DNA from: Rhyzopertha dominica
Taxonomy: Eukaryota; Arthropoda; Insecta; Coleoptera; Bostrichidae
Reading direction: 5' to 3'
Length of the DNA stretch: 64,000 bases
Assembly (NCBI GenBank): GCA_025024175.1
Contig: QCXZ01000086.1
Coordinates: forward strand, 18,814,245-18,878,244
Positions within the stretch are counted from its first letter, which is position 1. Each line of letters opens with the position of its first letter. The notes under the pieces are model-generated. The model did not search any database. It was not told the origin of the DNA and saw only the letters and a list, made by a program, of their open reading frames with translations. The position numbers were made by a program, and so were the translations under genes. Positions 56,531-64,000 of the stretch are shown here, one piece after another.

Positions 56531-58343
56531 ATGGCTGAGCAGATAACCAGTTCTGTGTATAACAGACGGGCATTATGGAATGCGTCTCATCCGGATCACA
56601 GAAACCGGTACATATAATAACAGGCAAGTGGTTAGAAAAAAAATATATGTATTTATATCAAATACAAATAAGAACATAATATTACAAATACAGAGTCACT
56701 AATATTAAATTGGAAATGCATTTAGGTAATCTTTAAATGCGTCACGAACAAAAATTGCTCGATTCGAGATCCGACCTCTTGCGTTCAAAGTCGGCCTCAC
56801 AAAATTGTTGTTTGTAGCACTTTCAGTTATTATGTTTAGGTGTCTTTCAAAGCCTTCTGTGTCAATGATGATATTATGAAGAACACAAATTGTTTTAATT
56901 ATTATGTCGGCGGTTTTTTCGTCAGTCTCTATGGCTTTGGATAATATTCTCCATTTAGCATACAGGATACCAAATGAACATTCAATTGTTTTCCTAGCTC
57001 TAGATAATCTCTGATTAAAGTACAGCCTTTCAGGATTCAACGTTTGTCTGCTATATGGTTTNAGCAAGTTTTCTTGTAATGGGTATGCTTCGTCAGCAAT
57101 GAAAACAAATGGCATGGAAATTTCCGTATGTGGTAGGCACTGTTCAGTTGGTATATTTAATTGTTTTTTGGAAAGTAATTTGAACAAAGCGGAACTTTGA
57201 AACGTGCCTCCATCAGATTGTCGCCCATATCCTCCCACCTCAACTACAGTAAATCTGTAATTTGCGTCGCATACTGCTTGAAGAACGATAGAGAAGAATT
57301 TTTTATAATTAAAAAACATGCTTCCTGAATGGCTAGGACATATAATTTTGACGAGTTTGCCATCCAGGGCACGCAAAAAGTTGGGAAAATTCCAAATAGA
57401 CGCGTAATCCGCACTAATCTTTATAAAATCATGGTTTGTTGGAACTGGCAAATGTATAGGTTGCAACACATTCCACATAACACCAACAGTCTCTTTCACA
57501 ATTTTGCCAACTGTTGTGGCTCCCATGCGAAAAGTAAAGGATAAGCTCTGGAACGACTCGCCTGTAGCGAAATATCTGTAATAAAAGAAAAAAATTACAT
57601 TCATTGGTCATAAAGGGAAGTGTCTTTTTACAGTGAAGGCGGCGCAAACCAAGTGGAAGAATTTGAGGGATTATTTTCGAAGGGAGCTGAAAAAGATTCC
57701 TCTTCCACGATCAGGCGATCCCGGGGATATTGCTACAAAATCCCACTGGCCCCCTTTCAAAAGTTTGCTGTTCCTAAAAGACCAGTTTGCCCCAAGATCA
57801 TCAACGGGAAATTTAGTGGAAAGCCAGGACGATAATGTTACAGTTACTGGGGATGTGCACTCCGATATGAATTCTGATGACGAGATTGTAGAGATGGAAA
57901 CGTTTGACGAAACACAAAATACCGTGGATGAGGAACCAGCGACGCCTATTTCTATTTCTTCAGAAAATTCTGCAAGCACATCAACTTATGTCGAACCACG
58001 GACAATTCTGAAGAGCAGGCTCCGAAAGAGGAAAAATCCAGTAGATGATTTGCTGGCAATCAAACAACAAAAACTGGAGCTTATAAAAACAAAAAGGGCT
58101 AAACTAGAGGAAACTAAGGATGATGATCATGCGTCATTTTTTAAGAGTTTGCTGCCGCATGCTAGGAAAATACCTGATAGCCAAATTTTCAAATTTAGGA
58201 ATGAAGTCCAAGATTTGGTACAGAGGTATGCATATGGTTCAATTGCAACGACTCAGCTGCACACTTTCAATTATCGAATCGATGACAGCACTACATCGAC
58301 TCAACTACTGCAAACCTACAATTATCCAGACAGCTCCTTCTGA
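56531..58343 (+). CDS. Harbinger DNA-binding partner, MADF start and BESS-like end, spliced
   Basis: Exon 1 starts at ATG 56531 (MAEQITSSVYNRRALWN, the first helix of a MADF domain) and ends at a GT near 56608. The last exon starts after an acceptor at 57632-57633. It gives KAAQTKWKNLRDYFRREL (the end of MADF), an acidic serine-rich linker, a basic coiled region (about 58010-58110) and a BESS-like end (FFKSLLPHARKIPDSQIFKFRNEV) to the stop at 58341. The two exons do not join in phase. About 25 residues of the MADF middle are not found, so an unseen small exon or a deletion is likely. The protein would bind the element ends and bring the transposase to them. Its intron holds the transposase's catalytic exon on the other strand. 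Confidence 0.7.
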
Positions 58344-58884
58344 ATTTTTGTTTCGTCAAGGAAGTTCACGTAATGATTCAGTTTGAGTTCCAAGAACGAT
58401 TCATAGTTTATTTTTGTTATGTAAGTACCTGTGTTCGTTTATGCAAGTGTTTAAGTTTATGTTTTTTTTTATTCTAAATGATCTGTTCCAGTTTGATTAT
58501 AAATAATAATAAATAAATAATATATATGTACATCTATATCTACTTTCTATAAGGTTTTATCGTAGATTCAACTTACCTTAAAGTGATTACTAATCTCTCT
58601 TCCTGTCTAATGGGTTGTTTGTTGAAGTTTGTCCAATTCTTCCGTAAATGTGGGGACACTTTCTCCAAAATGTAATTGAATGTGCCAATCTCCATTCTCA
58701 AGTATTCGAAGAATCGATCTGGGTGTTGCTTTAGTTCAGCAAATAATGTGTGGTACTGCCCTAAGCGTGTACGAGATTTATTAATGGGATGTACAGAGTA
58801 ATTTCTGCCCATCCCCCCCATTGCCAAAAGTACGCGAAGCGCCGCATTATCAAATAAAATTTCGTCTTCACTGTCTGAGAACAT
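56705..58884 (-). CDS. Harbinger (HARBI1-type) transposase, two exons, intact apart from one N
   Basis: Exon 1 (58884-58577) begins MFSDSEDEILFDNAALR and carries YSVHPINKSRTRLGQYHTLF, RFFEYLRMEIGTFN and ERLVITLR. Exon 2 (57575-56705) continues in phase with YFATGESFQSL, as expected from the family. The DDE residues are seen in RALDGKLV, RQSDGGTF, ADEAYPL and RKTIECSFG. The end is VRDAFKDYLNAF. The donor (AAG|GTAAGT) and acceptor (TTACAG|A) are canonical. The length of about 393 residues is normal. One unresolved base (57062) lies in exon 2. The intron contains the long exon of the MADF gene in the opposite direction, so the two genes interlock. Confidence 0.88.
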
Positions 58885-59027
58885 TGTGAACACTATTGCA
58901 ATGCGTTAAAACAAGTCGCAACTTTTGTCTCTTTACTATGCGCGTGTCATTTGCCGCGTCGCTTGTTTCGTCGCTTACCTCGTCGCTTTGTCTCTTGCCT
59001 CGTCGCTCCACTATGTTTGTACCCTTA

Positions 59028-60414
59028 GATCTATTACCGGAGGCGAGTATGTCCAGAACGGACGTGGCTTGGGTTGGTTCTGTATAAGTTGGAATTGTTG
59101 TTGTTTTTTTTGTAGTTAATGTTTTCTTTATTACTGAGTACGTTGGTTATATATGACAGTTCAAGTAGTTCTCTCCTAAAAATTAGAGCAGGTTCATTGT
59201 ATAATTTACTGACCGGGTGTAGATCTTAGGGTTCCTAGTGCTAGCCGGATACCTTAATTATGTATTGGATTGAGCAATTTAAGGGCCGTCTTGTTAGTAA
59301 AACAGTTAATCACTATTTTATAAAAAAAGGAGTAGTGTTTTCTGGTCGGCTCACCACGAGTTGTTCGAGAGGGTCTTCATCATATTTAAGCGTTTTATAC
59401 ATTCTATTTTAAGGTTTGAATATGATCCTTGAAGTTCATTTTTTGATGGAAGATGGCACCTAAAATTTTAATGGTTCGTTGTTGAGATATAATGTTATAT
59501 CGGCTTTAAATTTCTCATGTTTGTAAAATTGCACTACTTTAGTTTTGGAAGTGGATAATTTTGCTTCTGTTTTATCGGTCCATCCAACTATTTTATTTGA
59601 GCTTTTTGAAGTTGATGTTGTATGGAGTTGATATTTTTTCCCTGCAAAAAATTACTAGATCGTCTGCATAAAGTGTTGCCTGTACTGGTGTTTCGATACA
59701 TTTTAGGACATCATTTATTGCGATCAGAAAGATGGTAACACTCAGGATTGAGCCTTGTGGGACGCCGTTTTCTAATGATTTTTCATTTGATAATTTTCCG
59801 TTGATCTTAGTTTGGAGGTGATTTACTATTTTTTCAAGCGTCTTAGGTAAATTGGTCATGCGGGTTTTTATCTTTGCTGGGTATTGGGTATTGTTCAGAA
59901 AAAGTTTGAGTCGTCCTAATTTGGTTGTAGATACTGAGTAGTCTGTTTAGTCCAGCTTCGGGGNGATTTTTANTGAACTCGTATAGAATGTTGTCAGGTT
60001 CGGGGCTTGAGTTTTTGCAAGACCGAAGAGCAATTCTCATTTCTAGTATCGTGATAGGGTTAATTATTATTTCTATTTCCTAGATATTATGCAGATTGAA
60101 TTCAGTTTTTCCCATTTCTTCTATATAGAGTGAAAATGTTTAATTGTAGTTTTTATTGTTTGAATTTCGTGCTAATTTGTCAGCGATGACGTTGGCTATT
60201 TCTTCTGTGTTTGTAACTAATTCAAGTGTTTCATTTAATATTCCACTATTTTTGGTTGCAATTTGCTTCCTTTTATTCTCCGTATCTTAGTCCAGATTTC
60301 AGTAGTCGGTGTAAAGCTAGTTAACGTAGATACGTATTCCTGCCATGATTTTTTTCTTGCTTTGATTAATTGTTAGTCTAGATCGTCCTCTTTTTTGTTA
60401 GAAGTCGATGAGAT
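59028..60414 (-). pseudogene. LINE with RNase H: reverse transcriptase part, minus strand
   Basis: Continuing the LINE on the other side of the Harbinger copy, the minus strand carries the approach to RT (SWQEYVSTLTSFTPTTEIW near 60330), SCKNSSPEPDNILYEF (about 59975-60020), LENGVPQGSILSVTIFLIAIND and the active site TLYADDLVIFC (about 59650-59690). Stops and frame changes occur between the pieces, and Ns lie at 59964 and 59973. Upstream it is cut at about 60415 by a gypsy integrase fragment. The endonuclease is missing. The frame into RNase H resumes beyond the Harbinger element. Confidence 0.72.
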
Positions 60415-61218
60415 TTTATAAGGGCCTCTCCCTCGTAGTCATAGTGGAACTGCTTACATTCGTGTATGTCTAGATGTATTTACAAAATTTGTTACTTTTT
60501 ATGCATTAAAAAAGGCACTGCCACGGCTATTCTAAATCGCTTAAGCAAGGATTATTTTAACAAAATTGGCGTGATACAACGGGTTTTAACAGATCATGGC
60601 ACGCAGTTTACGTCAGTAAAATGGAAATCTACTTTAGCGTCGTTGAATGTTGCGGTGAGCTTTTCATCCGTAATACATCCTGAATCCAATCCATCGGAGA
60701 GGGTTATGCGGGATTTAGACAGGTTGTGCCGAACGTATTGTTTGGAACACAGTAAGTGGGCTCAAGGGTTACCAAAATTTGCTGAATTTTTAAATAACGT
60801 TCTCCATGAATCCATCGGATTCAGTCCCAATGAATTGCACTATTCAATAATAGCATCCAGTTCTTACCAAAATCAATACAAGCTTGCCGTGAATCTCTTG
60901 ATCAAAAGTCGGAGACAAAATTAATTTCAGTAAAAGAAACTAGCTGAAAAAGCCGAGCGCCGTAAACCACTACGTCCCTTCAGGTCTGCAGTAGTATTTG
61001 TTATTAATGATTTAGTTCTGCTTCAAGCCAATCCAGTGTCATCGATTCTTAAGGAAGAGACTAAAACGTTTCTGCTACTTTTCGAAAGACCTTATAGAAC
61101 AAAATGTAAAATCAGTTTTGACACGTATGTTTTAGTTGATCCTCCATCTGAGACTAAAAGGGGTGCGTTCCACGTAAGTCATTTGACAAAATATCATGGG
61201 CCAGCTAAAATTTTATAA
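60415..61218 (+). pseudogene. Ty3/gypsy integrase core and C-terminal part
   Basis: The core starts GPLPRSHSGTAYIRVCLDVFTKF (first catalytic Asp). It has VLTDHGTQFTSVKW (second Asp) and HPESNPSERVMRDL with the Glu about 35 residues later. LNNVLHESIGFSPNELHY completes it. After a stop at 60922, VFVINDLVLLQANPVS and KRGAFHVSHLTKYHGP form the C-terminal module to the TAA near 61216. The intact enzyme would insert retroelement DNA. Upstream pol is missing. It could be the lost 3' part of an element like the one at 14-19.7 kb, but this is not testable here. Confidence 0.8.
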
Positions 61219-61474
61219 TGGCTTATTTCTTATAATTTTACCATATAACATTTACGGTGCAAAACATGTAACAGAACAATGTTCTGTCAGCTGACTAGAG
61301 GAAGCAAGTCAATTTTTTGCTTCGCCAGTTTATCTTATTCGGTTATTCTCACTCGAGCCTGTGTACAGCGGGCAGCCTTTGGTGGTATCGGAAGTTTGCT
61401 CCTTTTCGTAAAGTTTGTCTGTGGCCTGCTGCTCGGTAAGGCTCGGTAACATATTTTTTTAACTCTAATATTGT
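61219..61474. other. Stretch after the gypsy Pol stop, possible LTR remnant
   Basis: It follows the stop codon of Pol as a 3' untranslated or LTR region would, and contains no recognised ends. A possible splice acceptor (TTTTATAG at about 61487) precedes the P-element text. Confidence 0.3.
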
Positions 61475-62320
61475 TTAAATTTTATAGCTGTGCTTAAGCC
61501 ACAAGCTTACCAACACTGTATCTGAAGAACTAATAAAATTGTCCTCCAAACCTTGGCTTGCTTATGCAACCTATTACAATACAAAATATGAATATGATTT
61601 CCCAAATGAAACAGAAGAAACTTGAGATTTCATTTTTTATTGACAAGCTGTTTGACAGTTTGAATAGGAATTCTAAAACGGCTGCATCAAGCAAACCGTT
61701 AAATGGTGGCATGTCTAGAAGTTCTGGGCACAAGGACTTGTGGCAAACTAGTATCAAGATACTATCTTCTATTACATTTTTGATGCTAAAAAAGGCACGT
61801 AAAGGTACCATTCAGTGTAAACCTTGTTAAAACCTTAAAGAAGGTTTTAAAAAATTACAGAAAAGTTATTGACAAGAATGACTTATATTCTTCCAACAGC
61901 TATAAACCAAGATTGCCTGGAAAAAATTTTTTCCAGTTTAGGGGGACATACAAGATTTGTCATGTATCCTGATGTGGCACATTTTATAACGTCATTTAAA
62001 GCTATTCTTGCCAGTAATTTTTTTTCATCCCATTCACCTGGGGCCAATTACGAGGAAGATTTTTCATCGGGAACATTTTTAACAGGTGAGGAAATGGCTG
62101 GTGTAACCCCGATAGATGCCAGCGAAAATGATACGGAAGCAAATGTTGAGGATTTACCTGTTAGTGGACGAAACAGTAGGGTAGCAAAAGCAACGTTAGC
62201 CTATATAGCAGGATATGTTGCAAAAAAATGTTTAAAAAATTCAGTAGTGATGAGTGCAAAAGTCTGCTACTACACTCAAATGGTGATGTACCTGTGGTGT
62301 GAAGGTGATACAGGCTAAGA
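61475..62320 (+). pseudogene. P-element (THAP9-like) transposase C-terminal fragment (copy 3)
   Basis: KPWLAYATYYNTKYEYDFPNET opens the readable text (61553-61610). After frame changes comes YILPTAINQDCLEKIFSSLGGHT (61884-61950), a conserved region of P-element transposases. It then gives a long acidic stretch and ATLAYIAGYVAKKCLKN (62190-62240). The N-terminal THAP domain and the catalytic part are missing. It differs from both other P copies in the window. Confidence 0.65.
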
Positions 62321-63239
62321 CTTATAGGAAGTCATATTTGGTAGAACCAGGAGGCTACCTATATTTTGTGGTAACAGAATCGTATAGCTGACTGTTCTAT
62401 TGCATCCCACGGTTATGTCATGTTTATAAAAAAAGTGGCACTCTTGAAGAAATTTAAATACATTAATGTTTCAGTTTTAAATTGTAATGTACATACACAA
62501 ATTTAGGAAAACTAGTATGTGAATTTATTGTACGCAAAATTTTGCTTTTTGGACTAAACAAAAAATTAATTTGAAAGGGAATTGTGATAATTAAATTTAT
62601 AATTGGTCACATATCCACAAATCCACCAATAGTTATTTCTTTCGGTTTCAGTGTCAGTTTCTTGTATAGTTTTTGTCAGCAGTTCTTTTTCTACATACAT
62701 TTGTGGGCATTCGAATAAACGCTGTTAAGTTGAACGGTTGTTTGAATCTGAATAGAATATTAATTTAGTAATTACCCAAGTGGTAGTTATTACAGGAATT
62801 AATAAAATATTTAAATATGTCNCAAAAGACTTACCACATTCAAAGTTAATAGACCCCATNATGGTGAGAGCACATAACAGACATTTAAAAAAAGACAGCA
62901 AAGAAATATTAAATAATTTCGAAATTTATGTTTTTGATANTACATGGTCCTGTCACATAACTTNACATAATCGTATATATTATGAAGTCAAATGTTTTCG
63001 GTTTTCTCTTTCTTCGCATAGTGCTATACATGCTTGCTCCTTAAAAAGTGATTGAATGTTGTGTTTTCCTTCTCTACGAACAGTTGGCAAATACAGCTTT
63101 TGATGTGAGTGTCTGCAAATTATAATTCACAAAGTAAAATACGTTAACACCAATGTTATGACCTCATTTATGCGTCTATGTGTATTTTTAGTTTACTACG
63201 GCTTGTAATGTGTTTAATATTTAATCCTAACAAATATTG
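62321..63239. other. AT-rich stretch with scattered N
   Basis: A short frame near 62780-63055 (AHNRHLKKDSKEILNNFEIY) has four unresolved bases and no known motif. Nothing else was supported. Confidence 0.35.
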
Positions 63240-63259
63240 ACAGATTATGTTTTTTTACT

Positions 63260-64000
63260 ATTTAAAATTAATTTATTTATTTTTGATGTTGTTTCAGTAT
63301 CCTTGGCAAAATCGATTGGCTGGCTATGACAGCAGACTGCGGTCTGCTCATAGCAAAAGTTACTTGGGAATATGACTGTTCATTGGATAGATCCTGTTAC
63401 CAGAATGAGAATGCACGCACTGTTAGCTTGCATGCGAATAAAAGATGTTAATTAATATGATGTACTTGCACAGATGATGATTAATATTCATTATGAATAC
63501 CATATTGAAAAAAAAGTTGCTATGTAAGTGAGTTGGTAAGAAATCGTTCATTAAGCCTTGTATGTNTTGTACCTAAACTTCAACGTTTAATTTTCTGGAC
63601 AACAACGGACAATGGAGAAAATTTTGTGAAGGCATTTGTGCAATTTGGCACAGAGGCTGATATATTGCCAAACATGCTATCAACATGGCAAAATTTAAAC
63701 ACTGATACCGATACTGATGACGATGTTGCTGCCCTTTTATCTGATTCTAAGCTTGAACAGGAGCTGGAGTTTACTTCATTAGAGAATGTGCTTGCTACAT
63801 CTGATGCTAGCAGCACGAATGAGATGTGCTGCTCATACATTTTTAAAACTCCGCACAGAGCGGCTATAGCAAAAGCTCGCGCCATTTAGAACTTACGATC
63901 TCGTAGTACAGTGGCAAGTAATCGAATCTGAATTGGGAAAGAAACTGGTTCTCCCCGATACAACAAGGTGGATCTCCACCTATGATGCTCTTGCAGGCCT
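63260..64000 (+). pseudogene. hAT (ZBED-type) transposase fragment, runs off the right edge
   Basis: The reading order is LGKIDWLAMTADCG, then MTVHWIDPVTRMRMHALLACMR-type text (across frame changes near 63370-63440). TTDNGENFVKAFVQFG (63604-63650, catalytic D) follows, then an acidic stretch. Across a further frame change comes LRSRSTVASNRI and finally TRWISTYDALAG at the edge. These are in the order of ZBED-like hAT transposases. The part usually reading CxxHxLNL is damaged. The end lies outside the window. Confidence 0.65.

Larger units (their letters stand above)
56297..59024 (-). mobile_element. Complete PIF/Harbinger element with 56-bp perfect terminal repeats
   Basis: The 2,728-bp element begins GGGTACAAACATAG (56297) and ends with its exact complement (59024). 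The first 56 bases of both ends are identical when inverted. They contain several GCGACGAG words and then diverge. TTA is duplicated at both flanks. Inside, a two-exon transposase lies on the minus strand and a MADF/BESS-type DNA-binding gene on the + strand, as in autonomous Harbinger elements. The perfect ends and open genes show a recent insertion into an older LINE. Confidence 0.93.

Noticed and set aside
62780..63055. Open frame with AHNRHLKKDSKE text
   Set aside because: Four unresolved bases and no recognisable family; too weak to call a gene.
1..64000. CRISPR array, bacterial operon, rRNA or tRNA gene
   Set aside because: No regularly spaced repeats, no Shine-Dalgarno-led gene series and no conserved rRNA or tRNA sequence was recognised; introns and transposon types point to an animal nucleus.

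Overview
This window looks like nuclear DNA from an arthropod, most probably an insect. Three things point that way: GT-AG introns inside transposase genes, AT-rich non-coding sequence, and a dense mixture of animal transposon families (P element, piggyBac, PIF/Harbinger, hAT, pogo, DIRS, BEL/Pao, Ty3/gypsy, LINE, and a Maverick-type integrase). The exact order cannot be read from the sequence. No rRNA, tRNA, CRISPR array or bacterial-style operon was recognised, and no ordinary host gene was identified with confidence. The window holds one 100-N assembly gap (3572-3671) and scattered single Ns.

Layout. 1-3.6 kb: mostly non-coding, with a minus-strand gene fragment at the left edge. 3.8-6.1 kb: a decayed three-gene block (a protein with a DUF8207-like region, a tail-fibre-like protein, and an integrase with a chromodomain). 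6.5-7.9 kb: two compact unrecognised genes, one encoding a secreted protein and one a membrane protein. 8.3-13.0 kb: an LTR, then hAT and Ty3/gypsy debris. 13.1-13.95 kb: a remnant resembling the glycoprotein of insect negative-strand RNA viruses. 14.2-19.75 kb: a Ty3/gypsy element split by a complete piggyBac copy. 20.5-21.7 kb: a DIRS-type recombinase. 22.4-28.9 kb: two different P-element transposase genes in tandem, the second nearly intact. 29.1-33.9 kb: a Ty3/gypsy element with a tRNA-Leu-like primer site. 34.15-34.6 kb: a Harbinger exon. 34.6-37.65 kb: a complete hAT element with an 8-bp target duplication. 38.2-40.45 kb: a pogo element with an intact transposase. 40.5-52.3 kb: fragments (an unknown repeat family, errantivirus-like gypsy, pogo, gypsy, a HECT gene, LINE, DDE_Tnp_4, BEL/Pao, hAT). 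53.6-55.2 kb: hAT plus YqaJ-type fragments. 55.5-60.4 kb: a minus-strand LINE interrupted by a complete Harbinger element with 56-bp perfect terminal repeats. 60.4-64 kb: a gypsy integrase, a third P-element fragment and the start of a hAT gene.

How it fits together. Nearly everything recognisable belongs to mobile elements, inserted into and truncated by one another. Three insertions can be proved from the sequence itself: piggyBac at TTAA, hAT at an 8-bp duplication, and Harbinger at TTA. The intact pogo gene, the Harbinger transposase (one N) and the two 6.5-7.9 kb genes stand out because their neighbours are decayed. Most elements lie on the + strand, so a piRNA-cluster-like role is possible but not shown. 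Family names rest on motif recognition by eye; no search was run.
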